A stretch of 64,000 bases of DNA from Nitrospira sp. (GCA_018242765.1 JAFEBH010000013.1:1-64000); one strand, 5' to 3'. Counted from the first letter of the stretch, positions 37,561-47,090 are shown. Program-made: numbers and translations. Notes: generated by a model not told the origin, from the letters alone.

Positions 37561-38549
37561 TGCCGGTTCCACCGCACGTTGTCCGTGTTCGATCACATTT
37601 CATTTCCCTGGTGCTACTGCTTGTGGCGCTGGGGCTTCCGCAATTGGCGGGGAGCAGCGAGACGGCGCTTTCCCTCACGATCCAGACGAGTCACACACAA
37701 TCCACTTTGTTGAGCATTCAGTTTCCCACGCCTCAACAGGGTTGGGCGGTGGGATCCGGTGGAACTATTCTCAAGACCACCGATAGCGGGAAAAAGTGGA
37801 AGCGGGTGGTCAGCGGAACGACGACCTTACTCACGTCCGTATTCTTTGTCGACTCGTCGAATGGATGGGTGACGGGCGCCGGAGGATGGCTCAGCCGAAC
37901 GACGAACGGGGGAGAGTCCTGGTCTCCGCAGCCGGTCGATACACAACAGCCGCTGTATGCCGTCTATTTTGCGACTCCCGATGTCGGATGGGTGATTGGG
38001 GGGGGCGGGACCATTTTTCACACCAAGGATGGCGGCTTGCATTGGAGAGAGCAGGTCAGTGGTACCACGGCGGCGCTCTATGCCGCACACTTCCTTGATG
38101 AGCAGAAAGGGACCATCGCGGGCGCACTGGGAACTATCCTGTCAACCTCCGATGGGGGTGCGACGTGGACGGCACAAGCCACGCAGAATGCGGCGACCTT
38201 GTTCGATGTTTTTTTCACGGATGCTCTGACTGGCTGGGCGGTTGGCAATGCCGGGGCGTTGTTTCAGACGACAGACGGTGGTGCTAAATGGGTCGATCAG
38301 ACTCTGCCCTGCGGAAAGACCTGCACGAAAGTGATCGATCTCTTGAAGGTCCGGTTCACGAGTCGGCAAGAAGGCTGGATTGTTGGTGAACGAGGGACGT
38401 TGTACCGAACGATCGACGCAGGTCTCACCTGGAGCGAGGGGAAGGCGATCGCCCCTGCGTCATTGTTTGGACTCAGTTTTCCTGATGCTGTGCAGGGGTG
38501 GGCAAGCGGGGAAAACGGCACCATTGTTCGTCTGCAAGTAGGCCGTTGA
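37560..38549 (+). CDS. YCF48/BNR-type beta-propeller protein, exported
   Basis: 329 residues: signal peptide (SLVLLLVALGLPQLAGS), then seven blade units, each with G-W-(A/V)-x-G-x-x-G-x-(I/L)-x-x-T-x-(D/N)-(G/A)-G-x-x-W (for example GWAVGSGGTILKTTDSGKKW and GWVIGGGGTIFHTKDGGLHW). YCF48/HCF136 is an assembly factor for photosystem II, but this bacterial exported family is broader and no photosynthesis gene is here. Coupled to the TIG-domain gene; the two are likely partners in the envelope. Confidence 0.87.
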   Translation: MPVPPHVVRVRSHFISLVLLLVALGLPQLAGSSETALSLTIQTSHTQSTLLSIQFPTPQQGWAVGSGGTILKTTDSGKKWKRVVSGTTTLLTSVFFVDSSNGWVTGAGGWLSRTTNGGESWSPQPVDTQQPLYAVYFATPDVGWVIGGGGTIFHTKDGGLHWREQVSGTTAALYAAHFLDEQKGTIAGALGTILSTSDGGATWTAQATQNAATLFDVFFTDALTGWAVGNAGALFQTTDGGAKWVDQTLPCGKTCTKVIDLLKVRFTSRQEGWIVGERGTLYRTIDAGLTWSEGKAIAPASLFGLSFPDAVQGWASGENGTIVRLQVGR

Positions 38550-38569
38550 ACACACGATAGTTGCACTGG

Positions 38570-39241
38570 TTACGATCCCTTGGGCCTGCCGCGTGGCCGA
38601 AGCGTTGATTCCATACCATACCGCTTTGCCATCCGGTTCACCCACGCCTCGTCGCCGAAAGGACGTCCTCGCTGCACACTCACTCGAAGGGTTTCCAGCT
38701 CCTCGCCGGTTTCAGGTCGATTGACCCGAGTCATCCAATTGCGCGGGGGGGGGACCGGCCAATTACTCAGCCAGGTCGTCAGTTTCGCGTCTCCCCGAGC
38801 ACGTCGCCATAGGCTACTCCATCGCCAGTGTTCTGCTTGTCTGACCAACTTGGCCCGCAGCGCATTACGTTCCACATAACGTGCGACGGTCAAAAAGTGC
38901 TCATCGGTCTGAACAGGGAATGATTTGAAGCGGCCTTGATAGACCGGACCTGTCCCTGCTGTTTCATGCTGGACATGCCAGCGCTGTGTATGGGTTACAG
39001 TGATCCAGCGGAGGATTTCTGAGAGTTCTCCGTCCTGGCGAGGCCACAGGAGGAGGTGCCAGTGATTGGGCATGAGGCAATAGGCGGCAATGCGAATGCG
39101 GAAGGCGGCATGGGCTTCGGCCAGGATGGCTTCAAAGGCGAGGTAGTCTGCCGGACTTTCAAACAACGAAAGTCGACCCACCCGGCGGTTCAGCACGTGA
39201 TAGGCGAGGTTGCCGGCAGCAAGACGAGGACGACGTGGCAT
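38570..39241 (-). CDS. REP-associated tyrosine transposase (RAYT, Y1_Tnp family)
   Basis: 223 residues from the ATG at 39241 (the frame opens at TTG 39259). HUH motif in YCLMPNHWHLLLWP; PVYQGRFKSFPVQTDEHF; catalytic Tyr in LTVARYVERNALRAKLV; SSLWRR near the end. This is the single-copy RAYT branch of IS200-like transposases, thought to mobilise REP palindromes rather than itself. No terminal repeats flank it. Palindromic short elements downstream on the right side (see separate entry) fit this. Confidence 0.88.
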   Translation of the reverse strand: MPRRPRLAAGNLAYHVLNRRVGRLSLFESPADYLAFEAILAEAHAAFRIRIAAYCLMPNHWHLLLWPRQDGELSEILRWITVTHTQRWHVQHETAGTGPVYQGRFKSFPVQTDEHFLTVARYVERNALRAKLVRQAEHWRWSSLWRRARGDAKLTTWLSNWPVPPPRNWMTRVNRPETGEELETLRVSVQRGRPFGDEAWVNRMAKRYGMESTLRPRGRPKGS

Positions 39242-39277
39242 AGGTAATCTTGTACTCAACCCGTTATAAGGTTGTCA

Positions 39278-39700
39278 AGAAAAGAGTCCCGACCCCATAT
39301 TAATTACTGAAAGCCGTATGCTGTTTCTAGCTAGCGGCAACGGTCTCGGATTCGCTGGCCTCGAGACTCTTGCGGCGATTCCTGGAAATAGTGCGGTCGA
39401 TGATCGCACCGCAATTGAGGCATTTCCAGGCATAGAATACCAGAAAGAAATCTGAGAACCGCTCCAACAGCATCGTCCCTTTGCACTTCGGACATTCCAT
39501 CGATCCCTCCTAGGATGACGAGGTGTACAGCTAGTGATAAGGCTAAGCAAGAACTGCACCAAGTAGTCATGGGCGATATCCCACTGATTTGTCAGTTACG
39601 TATGTATACGTTGAAGAGTGTTTCCAAAATATTGACGGTGACGGCAGGCACCAGACGTCAAGGTTTTGTCGCTCTTGTAAAAGGGTCGGGAGTCTTTCTG
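39278..39700. repeat. Inverted short repeats of GTCCCGACCC type next to the RAYT gene
   Basis: The left copy (39278-39296) reads AGAAAAGAGTCCCGACCCC on plus. The right copy (39683-39700) is the reverse complement, with one gap and one mismatch. A third, shorter CCCGACCCC lies at 39750-39758. The pair flanks the 57-residue zinc-ribbon gene. Sequence and position suit REP-like elements handled by the RAYT protein; copy number genome-wide could not be checked. Confidence 0.5.
39327..39500 (-). CDS. 57-residue zinc-ribbon protein
   Basis: A short ORF from ATG 39500 to TAG 39327-39329. Begins MECPKCKGTMLLERF; the second knuckle is CLNCG at 27-31, giving CxxC-x20-CxxC, a rubredoxin-like zinc ribbon. 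The C-terminus is charged. A strong GGAGGGATCG ribosome site precedes the ATG. It lies between the inverted repeats next to the RAYT gene. Likely a nucleic-acid or protein-binding ribbon; function unknown. Confidence 0.72.
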   Translation of the reverse strand: MECPKCKGTMLLERFSDFFLVFYAWKCLNCGAIIDRTISRNRRKSLEASESETVAAS

Positions 39701-40238
39701 TAATGGGTTTGAGGCATGGAGAATGGTCATTGGCATTATTATAATAATACCCGACCCCTATACTGCGAGAAGGGAGGATTAGATCTTTCCTGCTCTGCCC
39801 TCTGGAAATGAATATTCCTGTAGAGTTCACGGTGTGAGCAGGGAAGCCGCCTTCGGTGGAGTGCGGTTGGTTTCAGCGATGAGATGCACATGCTCCTCGT
39901 GTATTACACGGAAGGATTGCATCGCCATTCATGAGGAGAAAGGAGAGTAGGTTGAGGGAGCATCTTATGTTAGAGTCTAACGAGAAGATTCTTGTGGATC
40001 AGTGGAAATACATGATTGCACAATCTCTTCTTGATGGGACAAGATTCGTTGCTGGGCGGCTCTGGGATGGAGGCGTTTAGAGCGAACGTGGGGGGGTGTC
40101 ACGGTGTGACGTGGGGTGATGGGCGAGAGGCCATCTAGAGGGGGCCCCTACTGCTGAAATCTGATTGTTGGGTCCTATATACACGCGGCAAGGTGTCCTC
40201 ACTAGGATTAGGATATTAAGACAGGAGGGATTACATTC
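39501..40238. other. Intergenic region before the Wza-like gene
   Basis: No clear gene over about 740 bases except a possible 37-residue ORF at 39967-40080. It holds the right-hand repeat copies and a run of A/T near 39735-39750. Composition is irregular and AT-richer than the flanks. Confidence 0.4.
39967..40080 (+). CDS. Possible 37-residue ORF
   Basis: ATG 39967 to TAG at 40078-40080, 37 codons. Reads like a short protein (IAQSLLDGTRFVAGRLWDGG) and has GAGGGAG eight bases before the ATG. No homologue recognised, no leader or metal motif. Could be a leader peptide upstream of the Wza-like gene, or chance. Confidence 0.3.
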   Translation: MLESNEKILVDQWKYMIAQSLLDGTRFVAGRLWDGGV

Positions 40239-40958
40239 ATGAGATACTCTCTATGGTTTCCAATCACTGTGTTCATGGTTGCATCATTCACTGGATCAGG
40301 GTTTTGCGAATCGGGGACGACGAAGTCAGATGCCGGTAAATCGCCAACAGATATTCCCATGTTGTCCAACACGGTATTGCAGACTGAGAAAGTGATCGGT
40401 CAGACGATGACAGTGGATAAGCTGTCAAATGCGGTCGGCAGTGAATATGTGATCGGTGCGGAAGACGTGTTGGACATTACCGTCTGGAGAAATCCGGACC
40501 TGTCCAGGCAAGTGCAAGTCCGTCCTGATGGGCGCATTTCAATGCCGATCATTCGCGATGTAGTCGCGGTAGGAAAAACGCCCACCAAATTGGCTGAAGA
40601 AATGACGAACCGGCTCAAGGAGTATGTTCAAAATCCGGTTGTGGCGGTGACCTTGAAAGAGGTCAATAGCTCCAATATCTTTCTGCTCGGCGAGGTTGCG
40701 AGTCCTGGGAAGTATCCCCTGAAGAGCAAGACGACGCTCCTGCAAGGAATTACCATTGCGGGAGGATTTAAGGAGACTGCGGCGAGAAATCAGATCGTCA
40801 TTTTTCGGTTTACGGAAGTAGCCCCTGGACTGAAACGATTCACGGCGAGTTATGATGATATTGTGCTCCGAAGCGGAATCGCTGATAACTTTGAACTGAA
40901 GCCTGGAGATACCCTCGTGGTTCCAAGTGAATCTATGGTGGTTTTTCCCGGACGATAG
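40239..40958 (+). CDS. Polysaccharide biosynthesis/export protein (Wza-like)
   Basis: 239 residues: signal peptide (about 1-24, SFTGSGFC end), then a Poly_export domain (YVIGAEDVLDITVWRNPDL, VRPDGRISMPI) and one SLBB domain (IFLLGEVASPGKYPLKSKTT, LLQGITIAGGF). Full Wza has two SLBB domains and a C-terminal helix; only one SLBB is here, as in short exporters. AGGAGGG precedes the ATG. No wzc or wzx/wzy partners are in the window. Outer-membrane export channel of a polysaccharide is the likely role. Confidence 0.88.
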   Translation: MRYSLWFPITVFMVASFTGSGFCESGTTKSDAGKSPTDIPMLSNTVLQTEKVIGQTMTVDKLSNAVGSEYVIGAEDVLDITVWRNPDLSRQVQVRPDGRISMPIIRDVVAVGKTPTKLAEEMTNRLKEYVQNPVVAVTLKEVNSSNIFLLGEVASPGKYPLKSKTTLLQGITIAGGFKETAARNQIVIFRFTEVAPGLKRFTASYDDIVLRSGIADNFELKPGDTLVVPSESMVVFPGR

Positions 40959-41235
40959 GGTGAAAGGGGAAAGGATGATCCGGAGAAATGCCAGAGGTGG
41001 AATGAGTTGGATCAGCGAAAGACGTCATTGATGTTCATCCCACCGCGAGCACAGATCACAATTCTTATTCTTATCCAACGGTAACATAAGATGTTCCGAT
41101 ACAAGGTTAACGTTGAGGCAGAGTCTTTGCTCAGGGGCAGGGATAACGATCCGGAGATTCTCTGAGGGGTCTGATTAGATTTGGTTTGGACTATTTTAGC
41201 TGGATGGAAATAAATAAGGAAAGCGCAAGGGGCAG

Positions 41236-42363
41236 CTACATTCTGGTTGGATGATTGCCCGTGGTACTTGTCATGTGAGTATTTGGTGGAACAGCCACGG
41301 AGCAATCTAAGCCAGGCCCGTGCCAAGGCTGGAGGGTGGGTCCCTCATAGCGATAGCCACCATGGACGGGGTCGGTTGTCAGGAGCAGCGGGGTGTCTAG
41401 ATCCAACAGGTCGAATCCTTTCATGCCCAAGACCAGGCTAAAGGAACAACCCATGGCGATGCGTGATTCGAGCATGCCGCCGACCATCAGCTTCAACCCG
41501 GACTTCAGGGTGAAGGACGCAATCTCTGCTGCTTCCAGCACGCCGGTTTTCATGATCTTGATGTTGATATAGTCTGCCGCGCCCTGCGCGATGACCTTGC
41601 GTGCATCGTGGAGTGAGCGTACGGACTCATCGACGGCAACGGGAATGCCGGTTTCTCGTCGAATGGCAATCAGACTATCGAGGTCATCCCGTCCGACGGG
41701 TTGTTCCAGCAGGACCATCGTCCCGCCAAATCGCCGAACTCCAGCGGTGAACGCCAAGCACTCCGCTCGAGAAAATCCCTGATTGCCGTCGCCGATGAAT
41801 GCAATGCCAGCTAACGCCTTGTGGAGGGCCTCGAGTCGACGGATATCTGCATCGACGTCTTTACCGACCTTCATCTTAAATAGGCGGAAGCCTCGTGCAT
41901 ACCAGTCCTGGGCAAGGGACAAGGTCTTTTCTCGGGTGGCGATGGGAATCGTGATGTCGGTGACGCGGGGATGCACATCGGCACCGCCCCAGAATTGCCA
42001 TAGGGGGATCGCCGTGGCACGGCAGTATGCATCGAGCAATGCAGTTTCGATGCTGCAGCGCGCCGCCGGTTGGGAAGGAACCCGTTCTGCCAGATGACGA
42101 CTTATTTCTTGGTAGTCCCGGATGGGCCGGCCAATGAGCGAAGGTGCAAGGTCCGCAAGGGTTTGAAGGCAGGACTCACGATCTTCAGTTCCGACCTCAG
42201 GGAACGGTGCGGCTTCTCCGAAGCCCTCAGTATCGTTGTTGAGTGTTACACGGACAAAGACATTTTCTGCGACGGCTCGTGTTCCTGTTGCCACGGCAAA
42301 TGGATCCGTGGTGGGTATATCGATCGGCCAGAAGGTCACGTCTTCGATGTGGTCGCTTTTCAT
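41236..42363 (-). CDS. Enolase-superfamily dipeptide epimerase (MLE type)
   Basis: 375 residues. Capping domain, then the barrel with the KxK base (Lys163/Lys165 in LFKMKVGK), metal ligands Asp192, Glu220 and Asp245 (GDGNQ, LLEQP, VDESV), and the second base Lys269 (NIKIMKTG). That set and the order match L-Ala-D/L-Glu and related dipeptide epimerases of the muconate-lactonising subgroup; substrate varies, so the exact dipeptide is not known. It acts in peptidoglycan peptide recycling or dipeptide use. It ends the minus run, 95 bases after rsmE. Confidence 0.88.
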   Translation of the reverse strand: MKSDHIEDVTFWPIDIPTTDPFAVATGTRAVAENVFVRVTLNNDTEGFGEAAPFPEVGTEDRESCLQTLADLAPSLIGRPIRDYQEISRHLAERVPSQPAARCSIETALLDAYCRATAIPLWQFWGGADVHPRVTDITIPIATREKTLSLAQDWYARGFRLFKMKVGKDVDADIRRLEALHKALAGIAFIGDGNQGFSRAECLAFTAGVRRFGGTMVLLEQPVGRDDLDSLIAIRRETGIPVAVDESVRSLHDARKVIAQGAADYINIKIMKTGVLEAAEIASFTLKSGLKLMVGGMLESRIAMGCSFSLVLGMKGFDLLDLDTPLLLTTDPVHGGYRYEGPTLQPWHGPGLDCSVAVPPNTHMTSTTGNHPTRM

Positions 42364-42458
42364 CTGGGATCGCGAGGCCTTTCGCTGTGCTTAAGAGCTG
42401 AGCATGGGATTGGGCATGTTCCAGTTATCATGGTGACGTAGAACGAATAGCGCTTCAC

Positions 42459-43217
42459 TCATGCCATTGGACTCAAGGATCCTAGTCTGCCGAGACGTGA
42501 TTGGAGGATGCTGATCGTCGCAATGGCGGCGGTCTCGGCCCGGAGGATCTGTTGACCAAGGGTGACAGGTTCAATTCCTCGCTGCTCGGCCAGATCCAGT
42601 TCTTCTTTGCTCCAACCTCCTTCAGGTCCAATAAGGACGAAGAGGGCGCTGCTCTGGTCTTGTGGAAGTGCGATGGTTTGTGGACTGTTCCCGTCCCGCC
42701 GCTCGGCAAGCAGGAGGATTGTGGAGGGGGTCTTACCGCTTGTGAGCAGTGTTGCAAGCGATTGTGGCCTGGCGATCGTCGGTATGCGCCGCTGTTCTGA
42801 TTGTTGGGCAGCTTCCAGTGCGATGCGTTGCCATCGGGCGAGTTGATGACCAAGGCGATCCGCTTTGAGTTGCACGACGCTGTGGCGGCTTTCGATCGGG
42901 ATGATTTCGTGTATGCCGAGTTCGGTGGCCTTTTGAATGACCCAGTCCATTTTTTCACCCTTAAGCAGCGACTGACCAAGGATGAGACGAGGTGTGACGT
43001 GACTAGGCTCCTGAATGGTTTCGAGGATTTGTCCGATGACCGCTCGTTTCGAGATATCACTGATTGCAGCCTGGTATCTGGTGCCCTGGCCGTCGCTGAA
43101 CCAGAGCGTTTCGCCGATGGCGACACGGAGGCTGTCTTTGATGTGAAGCCGCAGCTCGCCTGTGATTGTAATGGTGGGCGGTGTGATGCACTCAGAAGAA
43201 ACAAAAAATACAGGCAT
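42459..43217 (-). CDS. rsmE: 16S rRNA (uracil-1498-N3) methyltransferase RsmE
   Basis: 252 residues, RsmE length. N-terminal PUA-like domain and C-terminal SPOUT knot: LILGQSLLKGEKMDWVIQKA, HEIIPIESRHSV, VLIGPEGGWSKEELDLA, LRAETAAIATISIL. Methylates U1498 in the 30S subunit. It follows dnaJ by 32 bases. dnaJ-rsmE (or dnaJ-prmA-rsmE) order is common in many bacteria. Confidence 0.93.
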   Translation of the reverse strand: MPVFFVSSECITPPTITITGELRLHIKDSLRVAIGETLWFSDGQGTRYQAAISDISKRAVIGQILETIQEPSHVTPRLILGQSLLKGEKMDWVIQKATELGIHEIIPIESRHSVVQLKADRLGHQLARWQRIALEAAQQSEQRRIPTIARPQSLATLLTSGKTPSTILLLAERRDGNSPQTIALPQDQSSALFVLIGPEGGWSKEELDLAEQRGIEPVTLGQQILRAETAAIATISILQSRLGRLGSLSPMA

Positions 43218-43249
43218 GGGGGTCTGGAACTTCAGGAAGGACTGTCTTG

Positions 43250-44383
43250 CTACTCGAAAAACGTCTTCATCTTATCGAAGAAGCCGTCGCCGTTGGCTTC
43301 CATGGACATGCCGCTTTCTTTGGCATACTCCATCAGCAGTTCTTTCTGCCTGGCCGTCAGTTTGGTGGGAATCTGGATCTTCATCGTATAGATCTGGTCG
43401 CCGGTCGAGCCTCCCTTGAGGCTGGGAACCCCCAGTCCTTTTATGCGGAGGACTTTGTCATGTTGCGTGCCGGGCGGGACCTTGATGACGGTGTCGCCCT
43501 TGAGGGTTGGCACTTCGACTTTCCCGCCGAGCACAGCCGTGACCAAGTTGATCGGGACATCACAGGAAATGTCGAGCCCTTTTCGCTGAAAGATCTGATG
43601 AGGTTTGACGGTAATGGCGACGTAGAGATCACCAGGGGGACCGCCATTGGGACCATGCTCGCCTTCATTAGAGAGACGGAGCCGCATGCCGGTCTCGATT
43701 CCAGCTGGAATATGGACCGCAATGGCTCGCTCTTTGTACACGCGTTGGCGTCCCTGACACGTCGCACAGGGTTCCGTGACGAAATGTCCGGTGCCTTCAC
43801 ATTGCCCGCAGGGTCGGCTGACGCTAAAAAACCCCTGCTGAAAGCGAATCTGCCCTGCGCCTTTGCAGCTGGCACAAGGCTTGATGGATGCCGCAGACTT
43901 GGCCCCTGTGCCTTTGCAGTCGGTACAGAGTTCCCAACGCGGAATCTTGAGTTTGGCTTCTTTCCCGTAAACGGATTCTTCAAATGTAATTTCAAGGTTG
44001 TATTGCAGATCGTTCCCGCGCTCGGCTCGACCGCCCCCACCGGCTCTGGCTTGACCGAAGAAGTCTTCGAAGATGTCGTTGAAGACGTCCCCAAATCCGC
44101 CTCGGTTGAAATCGAAACCATCAAATCCTGGACCACCCTGTTGGGCCCCGGCATGGCCGAACATGTCGTAGCGTTTCCGCTTCTCCTGATCGCTCAGGAC
44201 CTCGTAAGCTTCATTGATTTCTTTGAATTTTTCTTCAGCGGATTTTTTTTGCTGTTCGCCGGAGTGCAGATCGGGATGATGCTGGCGGGCTAATTTGCGA
44301 TAAGCTTTCTTCAGCTCGTCGTCCGAGACGTTTCGGTCAACACCGAGAATTTCGTAGTAATCGCGCTTGGACACGGCAGCCAT
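43250..44383 (-). CDS. dnaJ: Chaperone protein DnaJ
   Basis: 377 residues, complete type I. J domain with HPD (RKLARQHHPDL), Gly/Phe region near 75-120, zinc centre with four CxxCxG-like units (CTDCKGTG, CASCKGAG, CGQCEGTG, CATCQGRQ; the last lacks the final Gly), then the C-terminal client domains. It delivers clients to DnaK and stimulates its ATPase. It lies 74 bases after dnaK, with a hairpin between. Confidence 0.97.
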   Translation of the reverse strand: MAAVSKRDYYEILGVDRNVSDDELKKAYRKLARQHHPDLHSGEQQKKSAEEKFKEINEAYEVLSDQEKRKRYDMFGHAGAQQGGPGFDGFDFNRGGFGDVFNDIFEDFFGQARAGGGGRAERGNDLQYNLEITFEESVYGKEAKLKIPRWELCTDCKGTGAKSAASIKPCASCKGAGQIRFQQGFFSVSRPCGQCEGTGHFVTEPCATCQGRQRVYKERAIAVHIPAGIETGMRLRLSNEGEHGPNGGPPGDLYVAITVKPHQIFQRKGLDISCDVPINLVTAVLGGKVEVPTLKGDTVIKVPPGTQHDKVLRIKGLGVPSLKGGSTGDQIYTMKIQIPTKLTARQKELLMEYAKESGMSMEANGDGFFDKMKTFFE

Positions 44384-44405
44384 TGTGAGTGAACGGTGGA
44401 GCCAC

Positions 44406-44434
44406 CCGGGCTCTCGATTGTGTCGAGAGCACGG
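44406..44434 (-). promoter_or_regulatory. Strong hairpin in the dnaK-dnaJ spacer
   Basis: Near-perfect stem GCTCTCGA/TCGAGAGC (44410-44430) with loop TTGTG, extended by CCCG/CGGG with a one-base bulge. No U-run follows on the minus strand, so it is not a simple terminator; it may protect or process the mRNA and lower dnaJ relative to dnaK. Confidence 0.55.
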
Positions 44435-44457
44435 GCGCCTTGATGCGTTATTCTAGG

Positions 44458-46377
44458 CTATTTTTTGTCTTTGTCTACTTCTTCAAATTCTGCGTCCACG
44501 ACTTTCTCGTCGGGTTTGGTTTCGTTGGTACTGCTGGTTGCCGATGCCCCTGGTTGTGGACCGGCTGAGGACGCTGCTTTCTTGTACATTTCTTCGGCTA
44601 ATTTGTGCGACGCCGTCATGAGGGTTTGTGTCGCAGATTCAATGGCCTCGGCATCAGTGCCCTCTAAAGCTTTCTTGAGGGCTGCAATCGCGTCCTGGAT
44701 CTTCGTTTTTTCATCGGCGGAGACCTTGTCGCCGTAGTCCGTGATATTTTTCTCGGTTTGGTAGACCAGATTGTCGCCCTGGTTCTTGGCTTCCGCCAAT
44801 TTACGGCGTTTCTTGTCGTCTTCGGTATGCGACTGCGCATCCCGAACGAGCTTTTCGACCTCATCTTTGCTCAGGCCGCTGGAGGCCGTGATCTTGATGG
44901 ACTGTTCTTTCTGAGTGGCCAGATCCTTAGCGGACACGTGGACAATGCCGTTCGCATCGATGTCAAAGGTGACTTCAATTTGCGGCATGCCGCGAGGTGC
45001 CGATGGAATACCAACCAAGTCGAATTGTCCAAGCAGCTTGTTGTCATTCGCCATTTCGCGTTCGCCTTGGAACACGCGAATGGTGACAGCGGTTTGGTTA
45101 TCGGCCGCGGTCGAGAAGACTTGGCTCTTCTTGGTTGGAACGGTCGTATTGCGTTCGATCAATTTCGTAAACACGCCGCCCAGCGTTTCGATGCCCAACG
45201 ACAACGGCGTGACGTCAAGGAGCAACACATCCTTGACCTCGCCCTTGAGAACGCCGCCTTGAATGCCGGCTCCAATGGCGACGACTTCATCGGGGTTGAC
45301 ACCGCGGTGCGGTTCTTTTCCGAAGAACTCTTTCACGACCTGAATCACTTTCGGCATACGGGTCATGCCGCCGACCAACACGATTTCCTGAATGTCCTTC
45401 GCCGAAACGCCGGCATCGGACAAGGCTTTGCGGCAGGGTTCGATCGTCCGTTGAATGAGATCGTCAACCAGCTGTTCCAGCTTGGCCCGCGTCAGCTTGG
45501 TGACCATATGCTTGGGGCCGCTGGCGTCCGCCGTAATGAATGGGAGATTGATTTCCGTTTCCTGAGACGAGGACAGTTCAATTTTGGCTCGTTCCGCTGC
45601 CTCTTTCAGGCGCTGAAGGGCCATCCGGTCCTTCCGTAAATCGATTCCCTGGTCTTTCCTGAACTCATCAACCAGCCAATCCATCACACGGAGATCGAAG
45701 TCGTCTCCGCCGAGATAGGTGTCACCGTTGGTCGACTTCACTTCGAAGACGCCTTCGCCGATTTCCAGTACGGAGACATCGAAGGTTCCGCCGCCGAGAT
45801 CGTAGACGGCAATCCGTTCATCCTTCTTTTTATCCAGGCCGTAGGCAAGGGACGCCGCCGTCGGTTCATTGATAATACGGAGCACAGTCAGCCCAGCAAT
45901 TTGACCGGCATCTTTCGTTGCCTGACGCTGACTGTCGTCAAAATAGGCAGGGACGGTGATGACGGCCTCGGTCACTTTTTCGCCGAGATAGTCTTCCGCC
46001 GTCTGCCGCATTTTTTGCAAAATCATAGCGGACACTTCCGGCGGGCTATACTGTTTGCCGCGCAGTTCAACGTGTGCGTCGCCGTTGTCGGCCTCGACCA
46101 CTTTGTACGGGAGCCGTTTCATGGCTTCCTGGACTTCGCGGCTCTTGAACTTGCGCCCCATCAGTCGTTTGACCGAGAAAATGGTGTTCTCTGGATTGGT
46201 AATGGCTTGCCGTTTGGCGATTTGGCCGACCAGCCGTTCGCTCTTATCGGTGATGGCAACGACGGAAGGAGTAGTCCGACTTCCTTCGGCGTTGGCGATC
46301 ACGACAGGGTCGCCGCCGCTCATAATCGCCACACAAGAGTTGGTGGTCCCAAGATCGATCCCGATAACTTTGCCCAT
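44458..46377 (-). CDS. dnaK: Chaperone protein DnaK (Hsp70)
   Basis: 639 residues, full length. Opens [19 protein letters not shown]; phosphate-2 motif [28 protein letters not shown]; linker [16 protein letters not shown]-terminal lid, disordered Ala/Ser tail and the VVDAEFEEV end typical of DnaK. ATP-driven Hsp70 chaperone. Follows grpE by 57 bases. Confidence 0.98.
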   Translation of the reverse strand: MGKVIGIDLGTTNSCVAIMSGGDPVVIANAEGSRTTPSVVAITDKSERLVGQIAKRQAITNPENTIFSVKRLMGRKFKSREVQEAMKRLPYKVVEADNGDAHVELRGKQYSPPEVSAMILQKMRQTAEDYLGEKVTEAVITVPAYFDDSQRQATKDAGQIAGLTVLRIINEPTAASLAYGLDKKKDERIAVYDLGGGTFDVSVLEIGEGVFEVKSTNGDTYLGGDDFDLRVMDWLVDEFRKDQGIDLRKDRMALQRLKEAAERAKIELSSSQETEINLPFITADASGPKHMVTKLTRAKLEQLVDDLIQRTIEPCRKALSDAGVSAKDIQEIVLVGGMTRMPKVIQVVKEFFGKEPHRGVNPDEVVAIGAGIQGGVLKGEVKDVLLLDVTPLSLGIETLGGVFTKLIERNTTVPTKKSQVFSTAADNQTAVTIRVFQGEREMANDNKLLGQFDLVGIPSAPRGMPQIEVTFDIDANGIVHVSAKDLATQKEQSIKITASSGLSKDEVEKLVRDAQSHTEDDKKRRKLAEAKNQGDNLVYQTEKNITDYGDKVSADEKTKIQDAIAALKKALEGTDAEAIESATQTLMTASHKLAEEMYKKAASSAGPQPGASATSSTNETKPDEKVVDAEFEEVDKDKK

Positions 46378-46434
46378 TGGTGGACTCCTTCCTTCTCGAC
46401 AACGATGACAGAGGGTCAGGTCGTTGTCGTATCC

Positions 46435-47001
46435 TTATTCGCTTGCCTGGGGTGGGCCTGATGACACGCTGACCATGGCTGCCCGCAACACTCTGTCGTG
46501 TAATCGATACCCCTTCTGAAACTCCTCCAACACTCGATTGGCCGGCACGTCAGTAGACGGCCCGTACGAGACAGCTTGATGCGAGTGGGGGTCAAACTCC
46601 TGACCAGCCGTCTCGATGGCTTGTACACCGAACTTGGCCAAAACACCGGAGAGTTGCTTGAGAGTCAGTTCTACGCCCTGAACGAGTGCTGAATCGCTTC
46701 CGTTTGTGGGAGCTGCCTTGATCGCCCGCTCCAAATTATCGACAACTGGCAGAAGTTCTTTGAGCAGTTGTTCATTGCCAAACCGAATCTGTTCACGCTG
46801 ATCCCGCTGTGTCAGTCGCTTGTAATTTTCAAACTCTGCTGCCAGCCGGAGATATTTCTCATTGAGAGCGGTGCATTCCTCAACCTTGGCAGCCAGCTCA
46901 TCTGCCGACGGAGAAGAGATGGTCGCGGTGTCAGAAGATACCTCTTCTAAGTTCTCGATTGTATTAGTATTTGCTTTCTCTTGTGCGTGCTCTTCAGTCA
47001 T
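46435..47001 (-). CDS. grpE: Nucleotide exchange factor GrpE
   Basis: 188 residues: acidic N-terminus, long coiled coil (ELAAKVEECTALNEKYLRLA and NYKRLTQRDQREQIRFGNEQ), then the beta head (GVQAIETAGQEFDPHSHQAV, RVLEEFQKGYRLHDRVLRAA). It releases ADP from DnaK. First of the grpE-dnaK-dnaJ set. No hrcA gene precedes it, and I found no CIRCE (TTAGCACTC-N9-GAGTGCTAA) upstream, so heat-shock control must be by another route. Confidence 0.96.
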   Translation of the reverse strand: MTEEHAQEKANTNTIENLEEVSSDTATISSPSADELAAKVEECTALNEKYLRLAAEFENYKRLTQRDQREQIRFGNEQLLKELLPVVDNLERAIKAAPTNGSDSALVQGVELTLKQLSGVLAKFGVQAIETAGQEFDPHSHQAVSYGPSTDVPANRVLEEFQKGYRLHDRVLRAAMVSVSSGPPQASE

Positions 47002-47090
47002 GTGGATACCTGTACAGGGGAGGAGATATCCATAGGAGAAAGGAAGTCAACGGGTCAACGGAAAATAAAATGAAATCAAGGATGGAACCA

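Noticed and set aside
37560..38549. Photosystem assembly function for the YCF48-type protein
   Set aside because: The propeller repeat is widespread in non-photosynthetic bacteria, and no photosynthesis gene is in the window.
43247..44293. 348-residue plus-strand frame over dnaJ
   Set aside because: Antisense shadow of the highly conserved dnaJ gene with no family match.
44758..45639. 293-residue plus-strand frame over dnaK
   Set aside because: Antisense shadow of dnaK; composition is the reverse of Hsp70 codons.
47002..47090. CIRCE element before grpE
   Set aside because: No TTAGCACTC-N9-GAGTGCTAA-like inverted repeat is present.
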